Below are positions 1 to 11,614 of a stretch of DNA of 64,000 nucleotides, in pieces. Source of the DNA: Hirudo medicinalis (lineage: Eukaryota; Annelida; Clitellata; Hirudinida; Hirudinidae); NCBI GenBank assembly GCA_011800805.1, contig MPNW01000079.1, positions 113,864 to 177,863 on the forward strand, given 5' to 3'. Below the pieces are notes generated by a model, which worked only from the letters and a program-made list of their open reading frames with translations, was not told where the DNA came from and searched no databases. The position numbers and the translations under genes are program-made. Each line of letters starts with the position of its first letter. Within the stretch, counting starts at the first letter, position 1.

Positions 1-30
1 AACGCAAGAGTGGAAACAGCACAAACACCC

Positions 31-255
31 AAGAAGCAGGAGGATAAGAAGCAGGAGGACAAGAAACAGGAGGACAAGAAACAGGAGGATAAGAAGCAGG
101 AGGACAAGAAGCAGGAGGACAAGAAACAGGAGGACAAGAAACAGGAGGATAAGAAGCAGGAGGACAAGAAGCAGGAGGATAAGAAGCAGGAGGACAAGAA
201 ACAGGAGGACAAGAAGCAGGAGGACAAGAAGCAGGAGGACAAGAAGCAGGAGGAT
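31..255. repeat. 15-bp minisatellite, about 15 units
   Basis: The unit aagaagcaggaggac, with a c/t variant at its last base and a few a/g changes, is repeated head to tail about 15 times. Because the unit is a multiple of three, a frame encoding repeated Lys-Lys-Gln-Glu-Asp stays open through it, but that frame has no ATG at its start and the opposite strand is open as well. I read it as a minisatellite. A low-complexity exon of a gene beginning left of the window cannot be excluded. Confidence 0.85.
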
Positions 256-499
256 AAGAACATGAAAATGTCAGACGGAACAAATATTTATTTATGCAAA
301 CACGAACAAATACAATAAGAAATACTAAATGCAAATAATGTTGTTCATTAAACAATTATTAAATTATCTGCAAATAAACGATTTGTTATTTCACATTTTT
401 ACATTTTAAAACATAAAATCAAATTAATTCATTTAAATACTTCCACGAGAAATAAGAATTATTTCTATTGCTTTGTTTGTGCCAAAAAAAATAATGAAT

Positions 500-680
500 G
501 AAGTTAAATGATTAAATGATTGATTGATTGAATGATTTAATTAATTAATGATTCAATGGTTGAAGGATTGAATGATTAAGTGATTGAATGATTTAATTAA
601 TTAATGATTGAATGGTTGAAGGATTGAATGATTAAATGATTAAGTGATTGAATAATTAATTGATTGAATGATTAAAGTTA
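500..680. repeat. gattgaatgatt-type AT-rich tandem block
   Basis: Variants of gattgaatgatt and aattaattaatgatt alternate. A segment of about 55 bp starting near 533 is repeated almost exactly starting near 589. Simple-sequence expansion with no coding content. Confidence 0.7.
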
Positions 681-689
681 TTCTTATTT

Positions 690-1368
690 CAAACAGATTC
701 TCTCAAGGATTACATTCAGTGCAATCCTCTTTGTGGAATCTTTAGATCAACAAGCATCCCACACCTATTTAATTGAACATGTTCCTTGTAATGCAACTCT
801 CTAATGAGAGTTTATTATCATAATAAATTATTATTATATTAATTATTAAATTATTATTATCAATAATAATTTATTAATTAATTATAATTATAATTATTAT
901 TATTAATAATTTATAATAAATTATATAATAATGATGTAACACATTAATAATAATAATCATCATCATCAACCCGATATTAATTCGTAATCACTTCCATGAA
1001 AAATAATGATCTAACATGAATGTAACAATGTTATTGTTAAAAGTAATAAAAGCTTTACACTCAGGTAATGCACGCAATGTAATGTGTAATTACACAAAGC
1101 GAGTGTTGTGATTGTCATTCTTAATGTCCTCTCAGTCGTGAACCATGAATCCAGAGTACAACAGAGTACAACTCAGTGATAGTAACCAAGTAACCAAGTA
1201 GTATTAATAGATTCAACACATTTGCAATCACCATCCTAATCATCATTTCCTCGGTTCAAAGAAATTCTGTTTATGCAACCTGCTTCTGCAGTTTATACCT
1301 GGCGCAGATTTCTTATAAAACGCAATCATATGATTACATCGTTTCATCCCCATCTTCATCCTCCTCCT
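690..1368. other. Non-coding stretch, very AT-rich at 800-1000
   Basis: I see no coding region here. Positions about 800-1000 are almost pure A/T with runs of taat and attatt; the rest is unremarkable. Confidence 0.5.
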
Positions 1369-1400
1369 CGTCATCGCCATCGTCATCGTCATCGTCATCG

Positions 1401-1437
<37 letters not shown>

Positions 1438-1447
1438 TATCATCATC
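1369..1447. repeat. (ATC)n / (CGTCAT)n microsatellite
   Basis: Interrupted cgtcat units pass into a pure cat run. Frames crossing it are open only because of the trinucleotide period. Confidence 0.9.
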
Positions 1448-1566
1448 ACATCTTATCTCATATAAAACAAAGTTTGACTTTTGGCCATTTGTTGATAACT
1501 CTCCTGTCATTCACTCGTCATTCTAGTCATCCGTTTGATTTACTGTTTGATGTGAAGATATTGTGG

Positions 1567-2518
<952 letters not shown>

Positions 2519-2536
2519 ATTAATGAGCGTAATTAA

Positions 2537-2661
2537 TAATAATTGCACATTAACGTCCGTTGCATAGCTAGATGATTAGGACGGTTCTCCCTCAACGGGA
2601 TTCGAATCCGTGCTGCCATCGTGAGAGGCGAAAGTCTTAATCATTAGACCTTGCGGAGCAC
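2537..2661 (-). mobile_element. tRNA-derived SINE, copy 1, with target-site duplication
   Basis: Read on the minus strand, the element opens with a tRNA-like head: an A-box-like ggtctaatgattaagac, an anticodon-loop-like ctctcac (as in tRNA-Glu CTC) and a B-box ggattcgaatcc. A short body follows (ctatgcaacggacgttaat) and then an AT-rich tail. It is flanked by an imperfect 18-bp direct repeat, attaatgagcgtaattaa at 2519-2536 and attaatgggcgtgattaa at 2662-2679, as expected for a target-site duplication. The anticodon stem pairs poorly, so this is not a working tRNA gene. Related copies lie at 3336-3368, 27650-27746 and 54935-55043. Confidence 0.75.
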
Positions 2662-2679
2662 ATTAATGGGCGTGATTAA

Positions 2680-3000
2680 CTAGATGTATATATATAAGGC
2701 GACATGCAGAGAGGCGGAGAGAGAGATAGACTGTAGAATTAGAGGTGTGTGTGGAGTGTGTGGAGAGTTAGCGCGTGGAATGAGCGCGAAGAGAGTATAA
2801 TACAGTTGATATATCGAGTTGTGTCGTATAGTTAATGCTATATTTAAGATTTGATCTTCTTACTATTGTTTTATTTGCTGTGAATACAATTTTACTTCTT
2901 TAATTGAACTGTGTTGATTTTCGATTGATGTGGTCTGGTCGAGATAGATACCCGACCGAGGAACGTTAGAACCTGACAACTTTATAAATTAATAACACTA
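2680..3000 (+). other. Possible LTR or promoter-like fragment
   Basis: A TATA-like tatatataag lies at 2689-2698, followed by a purine-rich stretch (gagaggcggagagagagat) and then a segment richer in GC than its surroundings that ends gaacctgacaac near 2980. The order resembles a TATA box, R and U5 of an LTR, but I see no matching partner, primer-binding site or coding region. It could equally be an ordinary promoter-like region. Confidence 0.15.
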
Positions 3001-3335
3001 ATGCATTGTAATGTATTGTACAAAGTAATGTTTAAGGTCGGAAATATTATTTTATTGAATGCTTAGGTTTATTAAATATTAGGTTTATTAACTTAAAGTT
3101 AAATAATCATGTTTTATAACTTGTTCGGACATTTCATATTGTGACATTCTAAGCAATAAAAATAATATTTGTTATTACTAAAAATATTTAAAAAATTATA
3201 ATAAGGATAATAATTATTATTTTTCGTTATGAGAAAAATATCAAATATTTTTTCATTCCTTTTTTTTGCCACACGAAACAACATTATGTCACATGACATG
3301 AGTTGATTCCGATGACAAATGCTGGATTGATAGAA

Positions 3336-3368
3336 GTTTATTTATTTATTTAAGTCCGTTGCATAACC
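3336..3368 (-). mobile_element. 5'-truncated SINE fragment with exact 12-bp duplication
   Basis: On the minus strand these 33 bp hold only the end of the SINE body (ttatgcaacggact, matching copy 1) and a taaataaataaataaa tail. The same 12 bases, ggattgatagaa, stand on both sides (3324-3335 and 3369-3380). This is what a severely 5'-truncated target-primed insertion leaves. Confidence 0.7.
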
Positions 3369-3380
3369 GGATTGATAGAA

Positions 3381-5025
3381 TACATCATCCCCTCCTTTTA
3401 TAAGCATCTCTTCAGCTGCAACCACGCGGACTCTACTCATGCAGTCCTTAAAACTGGTTTGATGATCCATAGAACACTGCTTACACCAAACCATGACTCC
3501 TCCATAAATTAATCCAGTTTTTCCAAGCTTCATCAATCATGTGAGCACAAAATTCCTCGAGGAACATTTTCCTTCCTCTCCAAACCAGCATCGACTTCCG
3601 CTTCCGGCGAGGTCACGTGGGTGCTCCTTGTTTTCTGATTGGTTTAACCACCTCAGTGCCTCGGTTAGAATGAAGACAATTTTTCATGCGATCGATTTCA
3701 TATTTTTTAAAGGGACTTTTTCATTTAAAATAATCTTATAGGAAGATTAACGCTGGCATTTATTTGTAAAAACTAATATTTTTGTATTCTCAACTTTTAA
3801 ATTTTAATTCACAATAGTTGAATCGACGGTTTGAAATAAAATCTTAGAACTAATATAATGGACTTGATGTTAAAATGCAGCTGTTCTCATTAAAATTGAA
3901 ATACCAGCCGCAATTTCAAGTGAGTTTAAAAATTAATTTACGTCAAATTATTCAAAGGGATGTTGCACTGAAACAAATACTTGCTTTCCGAACTGAGTTA
4001 GTGGTGTAACGGGCTGTTCTGTTTGAGAAATGTACTATGAAGTAAATAGATAAAAAAAAAATTAGATCTTTAAACATTACTCTTATTAATTATACTACTG
4101 CTTGTTCTATTTTATATGAAATGTTTCATTGCAGATCATCAGCATCCTCCCTAGCAAACTTCCTCAAATGGTTAATTTGTCTCAAATTACATGTGTTAAT
4201 CTTTTGAATTAAAACAAAACTTGAGAACCCTTTGAAATCAATCTCAGTGGAAGTAATTACTTTCAATAACAAAACAAATGAGATTGGATTTAATTTAACG
4301 AATTATAAATTGGTCGGTATGCAAGAGCCACTGATGATAAATTCTCATACGCATGCCAAATAAATTTAAGTAAAAATGAAAGTATTGATTCTCTTTGGAC
4401 TTTGATTTATACGATATCACTGTTGTTTGCTTATGCGTGTTAATAAATCTTCTATTTCACTTTCAGCACAAACTGGGAAATAAAACCAGAAGCAATGAAA
4501 GGAAACCAAATTGAGAACTTTAATATGAAGCCCTAATTTGGCTTTAAAATGTTTAAAGAAATACTTACAAAATTGTTATATAAACAACGATTTTGTTATA
4601 ATTTTTAATAAATTAAAATTTGAAAACGAATTCTGGATAAAGCAAAATGACGTATTTGCTTTTGAATCGAGTGCAAACTCGAAACGTAAACAAAAAATAA
4701 ATGGCGGCATGTTTGCCGACAGACATGCATCGCTCTTACCTCTACGATTTCCCAGATTTTGCCGAACGGTTCACAACATTTTTGGCTGGAGACACGCCAA
4801 CTGGTTGCTCCACTTGATTTCTGATTGCTTCAGTCTGGAGAGTTTTTAGGGTGAGTTGACGTCTACGAACTTCCACCGTTTGATGGTTGCTGTTGGAACA
4901 TGTCAGAGCCCTCTTGTAGGCTTTCTGGAACTTTTCTGAACGCCAGAGATTCGTAAACTTATGTCACTAAATGTCATGTAACTGATAACTTGTTGTAATC
5001 AGTATAATTAATATCTTGTTTGAGG
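3381..5025. other. Non-coding stretch, nothing recognised
   Basis: Short open frames only, none with recognisable protein or flanking splice sites. No RNA gene seen. Confidence 0.45.
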
Positions 5026-5115
5026 TAAGGGGTCGTCCAAAAAAAAGTCCACATAAATTTGTCGATTTTTGACCCCCTCCCCCTACATGCGGACGTCTTT
5101 TGTGGTTGACCCTTA
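5026..5115. mobile_element. Small MITE-like element with ~24-bp inverted ends
   Basis: The left end taaggggtcgtccaaaaaaa and the reverse complement of the right end (taagggtcaaccacaaaaga) match with few changes, giving a 90-bp element. Its ggggtcgtcca and tttttgacccccctcc-like text resembles short non-autonomous DNA transposons that are common in invertebrate genomes. No clear target-site duplication was found. Confidence 0.5.
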
Positions 5116-5339
5116 AATGAGTATGAAACTCAGAATCGGAGATAATGGAGAGGGCTTCTGATTTCAATTAAACCAGCCATCAATTTATTGTCTCAAAATA
5201 TTAGGGGAGTTCATATAAGTATTGACAATTAAAGAACAACTCAAATAAACTCTGATTGCAAACTAATTGTAACTCGTTAAATATATAATTAATTGATTGC
5301 GTTATTTCAATGTTAATATGCATTAATGTTAAATGATTA

Positions 5340-8300
5340 TCAGCAGTTGATTAAAAATCTACCACTCATGAAGTTGTAAATGATGGGGTTGACTGCACTG
5401 TTGAAGTAGCACAAAAAATGAGCAATCAGTGCAAACTCAGTCGCTCTGTGTCCAACCAGAACATCTTTCCAATACCTGCAATTTACGAATACCTCCAATT
5501 TTTGAATGCCTCTTATAAAACATTTTTTTAAATGAATTAATTCCGAAACCTTAGAATGTTGAGGATGTGCACAGGCAAGTAACATATGGCGAACATAACG
5601 ACCACACAGATGAGCATCTTTGCTACTTTCCTCCTCGACAAAACCTGACCTTTCGAGATGGATGAATTTCCAATCCTAACTTCTGTTTTGTCCGAAAAGT
5701 TTCTGATCGGTGATGGGGAGTTTGCCAAATTGTTCGGACGAATTTCCTTGACTGTAGCCAAAAATTGAGGATTAGCTTGAGATCCTTGTGTGCCTTTAAG
5801 GCCTCATTTAATGATCTTTTTAATAAAAAAATTTTTATTTCTTTAAAGTTGCTTTAAGTCAATTGAATACAATTTACAAGTGCATCTATTAGGTAAATAT
5901 TTTATCTGAAATCACCAATTTCCTTGTTTTCGGATTGCTTGACAACATTGTCTAATCTCTTCATTTTCAAGAAAGATACTTTTGGTTCGAATGAATGGGA
6001 GTTTCTGAAAGTATTCTGGCGAGAAGAAAAGCTGTTCGGAAGCTCATGGGGGCCCTGACCGCATCTGTTCCAATTCTTTCCTCCGAATTTCTCACCGAGA
6101 TTAGGATCGGTCTCCCCCCAAAGCCTGTAAGCAATCCTTGAATAAGCCACTCCCATGAGAAGTAGAGGCAAACAGAAGAGAAATACGACGATAAAGAGTT
6201 GGTAGACAAACTGATGATGGTCGTCCCATGAAGGACTGCAAGTGGTGAGGAAGATGGTGAGTTCTGGTGGCAGAGTTTCCTGGGTGTCCAACACGATCAA
6301 CTCTGGCAGGGCAGCAAGAAAGGACATGATCCAGATGATTGAAATTATCAGCTTCGTCCTTTTAGATGTCGTTTGAAAGTGGAGAGGGTGGCAAATGGCG
6401 TAGTATCGTTCGACTGATATAGCGCTCAACGTCAACACCGATATTGAGACGGATACTCCCTGGAAGTATTTTAAATTGGCGAGAATTTAATTGAAAAATA
6501 GAAAGAATTTTAATTGTTTTTAATTGGAATTGTGAAAACTTAATTAAAAATGTAAATTTTACCATTGAAGAAAAAGGACAACATTTTTCTTAAGGATTTT
6601 TAATTACAGCGATGATGATGGTGACGATGATGATGACGATGAACGGTGACGATGACGACGTCGACGTCACGATGACGATGATGATGCTGCTGAGGGTTGC
6701 ACTTTCATGTTGTGACGGGCTTCGAAGAAAAATGAAAACATCTTTATAAATGTTGTCAGTCTTCCTTAAAAAATGTTGAATTATTAATCTGAGTTAATAG
6801 TAATTTACTCGAAGCACGAAACTGCGTGATGCTTAATAAAAATCAGTAAAATTAAACAAATTGTAGTAATAATGTAATAATAATTATTGTTATTATTCGA
6901 ATAAATTACTATTACTTCAGATTAATAATTCAACTTTTAAACAAAATATTATTATTACAACAATATCGATAAATGTAATGGTAATTATGAGCAGTGACGT
7001 CCCAATCATGAAGCAAAAATCAAGGCACAAATGCTCGTTCGAGAGAAATGTTCGAAGTTGCCGCAATTGCTGTCACGGGAATCATTCAATGAGGTCATAG
7101 ACGTCTTCAAATTTCTTCTAAGACATTTTCTAATACTTTTGCAAACATTTTTTTTAGAAAAGCAGAAATCAATGTATATTCGATAGATTCAAATTAAGAA
7201 AACTCTGAAATGTAGCCGCTTATTTGGGAATTTATGACCAATATTATTTCTTTAAAAAAAAAATTAGATTTTAGACATCACTCGTCAATGTGATTGTTGC
7301 ATTCACAAGGCAATGTTTTGAAAGAAAACATTACATGATGCAATGTATCGATAAGAATAACATTCGTTCAAATTACTCGATCCGATCGTGAAAATAATTT
7401 TAATTGGCAGGAAGTTTCACGCATCTCCTGTCTTGAAATGTTTAAAATTCAAAGCGGCCATCTTTAAAAGGTCTCTCCAGGAATTTAGATCTTCCTAGGT
7501 TTCTTAAGAACAAAATTGTGATTTTGAATCGTTTATTGTCTTCTTTAATATTTCAGTGACAATTTAATTAAACTAATTAAGTAATTATTTATTTATATTC
7601 CACAATTTATCACTATTTCTAATTATACATTTGACAGTCGCGAAAATAAGTTTTCCCTTTAAAATCTATTTTCTTAATATTTATAAATTTGTCCCAAATT
7701 TTTTTTGAAAAATTGAGAGCATGGGGCTGAGCAAATAGGATGACATTCACAATAAAACTCGTCAGCTTCGAGGAGATACAGCAGAAGGTGAAGGCCTGGC
7801 ACGCGACCTTCTATTTGTGAGTAATAAGAAGTAATCAAATGAGATATTTTTTCGTTAAAATTTATAGATTTAAATGTTTTAGATTTATCAGTAACGGCAA
7901 TAATTATTTAATTTGTTAGGGTTCGAATAAGTCATTAAATTTAAATAAATGCAGTGCATTCAAATTCAACAAGCTCCATTCGGAGATCTTCTCAATTGAA
8001 TTGCTAATAAAATAATTCTTCAAATTCTCAAGAATAAAACACATAAACAATTTTGTCATTGTTAAAATTCTATTTGAAAAGAGTTGGATCCACAATTTGA
8101 ACGTTGTAAGCGTCGGCAACATTTATTTTGAACAACAAATAAAAGGACTTATGTGTTGGTGGAAGATTCTATCAGTCGTTTTCGGAGAATTACTCTTCAA
8201 TCAGATATTTGATAAGAAACAATCCACAAATAAATTATTATTTTTATTATGTAGTAGAAAACTAAACTAGTTAAATATGTAAATTCCTATTATTATTGAT

Positions 8301-11300
8301 ATTATTAATACAATACCAATACCTGGCCACAGATTTAACTGATAGAAGTTTAAAACCAAAATAGCATGCAATTAGTATAAAATAATATTGTCATCGACTG
8401 CAATGCACGGGGATAATCACTTACGGTTTACTACTCGAACATGTCCTACGCACACAAATTTTAAAATATAAAACAATGGCGGTAGTTGATGTATTTTCTG
8501 TCTAATTGGAGCTGCTTTTGTGTGGATATTAAATGGGAAAAATTATGAAAATGGCAGAATGGAATTTAATTTCATGTGATGCTCGTAAATTTCTTTTTTT
8601 TTAAATTACTTTATTCATGAGGAATGTTGAGACTTTGAGCGGAAACAAATGTGAAAAGCGTTAGGAAATGAAAATGGTCATTGAAAAATATTTCCTAGTT
8701 GAGTGTAGAAACATTAGTTTTTGTACTTTCACACACAAAAAAATAATAAGAGGACTGGAATGGAGTTAGCCGTATCGAAATGACCGCCCATCAAAAACTT
8801 GAAAGAATGATTCAAACAATTCAAACGGACAGGATGCAGAGATTTCAACCTTTTCCACTATTTCTAAACTTCTGGACTTCTAGACAAACTTCTCCGTAAC
8901 CTTTTCAAAACTTTTCAAAAATGTCTCGAAGATTTGAGGATGGATTTATTTTTGGCTTTGTGCCATCGTTGGAAAGAACTGGAGGTCATCAGAAATTAGA
9001 GGGGAAAAATTCCCCCGACAGTGTGGGATGACTAACATTTGCAGCTTTTGAGTGATGACGACATTGACCAGTGACATGGAATCTTCATTGATGACATTTT
9101 TAACCTTTGAAAGAATGTTTTTTATTTCCATAGCGATAACCAGCACTTGTGACGTCATTAGGTGATGTGATGCCTGACACAAACATTAAGTTTAATATTT
9201 GCATGCAATGATAATTATTAATAATACCGTAATTATAATTTACGTAATAATATATTATTATAATAATTTTGAGTTAGTTTATGAGTGATTAATAGTTTTA
9301 GAAAAACCAATCATTTCGACGCATTTATTTTTAAAGCAATCAATATTTCACAAACGTTAGCACATCCAAACATTCACTTACGAACAAATTTAATAAAAAA
9401 AAAATGCAAATTTTCAAAGATAAATTTGTTTGTTCACCATTAAAAGTGGTTACGAATGAAAATAATTAATAAATATTTTGTCGGTAATTGACTGAAAGAA
9501 CCTGGTAACTGAAATTACCTGCAAATAGACAACAATTTTGCAGAGGACACTTCCAATGTACCATGTCTCAGTGACGTCGGCAAGTACTGACGTTGGCAGG
9601 CAGAACAAGAGAACCATGAAGTCTGCCACTGACAAGTTGACGATGAACAGGTTGGTCGTGGTTCTCATCCACTTTTCGACGCACACGACGATGCAGACCA
9701 ACAAGTTGCCTGGATAAAATAAATCAACCAATCAATCATTCAATCAACCAATCCATCATTCAATCAGCCAATCCATCACTCTGTCAATCAATCCATCACT
9801 CAGTCAACCAACCCATAAATCAGTCAGTCAATCCATTACTCAGTCAACCAACCCATCAATCAGTCAATCATCCCATCAGTAAGTCAATCAATCAATCAAT
9901 CACTCAGTCAACTTATCAATCTTTTGTTGTCGAAAACATTTGAGAATTTGGATTTTAATTACTCGAATTTTGTGTGTGTATAAATATTACCTTGAATAAA
10001 TGCATAAAAAATAATTGGTTTCGAAATTATTAATTGGAATCCATTCATCCATCAATTTTATGTTTTTATTCATTTATGACATTTTGATGATTTGAAATTG
10101 AGCGCATCCACGAAACCACGTGATCTGAATGTTACTTCCTGTTTGTAATGTTTACTTCCGGTAAAGCTTTAATTTTTTAGATTTTAATAGAAAATAATTT
10201 GTTTTTGTGAAAACAATTGTTAGCATTTCCAGATGAAGGTAAATAAAAAGAATGCATAGATGGCTGCTCATGACAAATGGTGCCGATGCGCGAGGGTGTT
10301 TATGAACTGCATGGTCTTATCTGGAGGAGTCAATTGCAGATAATTATTCCTCAAGTTACGTGCAGAATCTTTTTTAATAATATTTCTATTACTAAGGTTA
10401 TTGCCTTGTTTTATTAAAGTAAATATTAACCAATTATTATAACAAGAAATTATAAAGAACTCTCTCGTGCAAATAATTGTTTCACTGCTGTAAATCATCA
10501 TTGTTTGAAACTTCCACTCAAAATGGTCGCAAGACAAATTTCCTCAATAAAGAGGAATAAAGAGGCTCAAAAGAAAATTAGACTCGATGGCTTCAAAGAG
10601 GCAGATGTCGCCAGATTTGCAACTCATTTCAACCGACCTAGAAGATGAACGTGGGCTTAACAATTGTAATAAATGTGTGCAATTACAATGAAAATTATTT
10701 TTTATTAATACTATTAAATCCAATTAAAATGGTCCCCTTATTCTTTTATTTGATTTTAAAAAAAAAACTCAAAAAGACATCAAAAAGCACAACCTTGTAC
10801 CGCAAGTCTTGAAAAATTGCTTGTAATTTACTTAGCAACTGCTTAAAACTCATTCTTATGTCTTGTCACTCACTCAAACTGACACGAATGCGAACCAACC
10901 GATGTAACGTTAACAAAATTAATTTTATTGAAATTAGAGTTGCGTTCACCTTCAAATGATTATAATTGTGTAATAATAATCCGTTCCTTAATTTAGTGAT
11001 TTTGTGTGATTTTGCAAATCAAACAGAATCTTAGAAAATATTGACTTCAGCTCTCGATATGGCAATAAAACTATGAAATGCTCTTGAGTTAAAATGTTCA
11101 AATCTAAATGCGCCATATTAGCGCCACGTGCATGGCGTCAGAGGCACTTTTTGTTAACCACTTACATAGCGCTCCTTTCCAAAGGCGCTTGTGGCAGTGC
11201 AAGCTGGGTTTCGAACATGACACATTACGACTGTTGCCATTACCGCCGTATGCAGGAACGCAACCCTTTCGACCAACGCTGATAAATTAAATATAATAAT

Positions 11301-11579
11301 AGAACATGACATCTGACAAATCTTGCTCTAAGCTGCAAAAAAAAAGACAAAGAAATAAAAGATTTTTTTTCAAAATTTTTCAGAAACCAATTTCCTCGGC
11401 AGATAAACTTCAAAAATTCTTTTCTTGAATCCTAACTTTGGAGAAACATTGGTTGAACAAATTAAATTAAAAATACTGAATAATAACGATTGGAAATTGT
11501 TTCCATGATTTTTCATTACGAAAATAGTTTTGAGTAAAAGTGAATTGCTGTTAAAGATTAAAGCGGAATATAAACATCG

Positions 11580-11614
<35 letters not shown>

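Noticed and set aside
10..318. KKQED-repeat protein
   Set aside because: The frame has no ATG before the repeat, and the 15-bp minisatellite keeps other frames open too. Kept as a repeat only.
2560..2661. tRNA-Glu gene
   Set aside because: A- and B-box-like blocks are there, but the anticodon stem pairs poorly, a non-tRNA body and tail are attached, and a target duplication surrounds it: a SINE.
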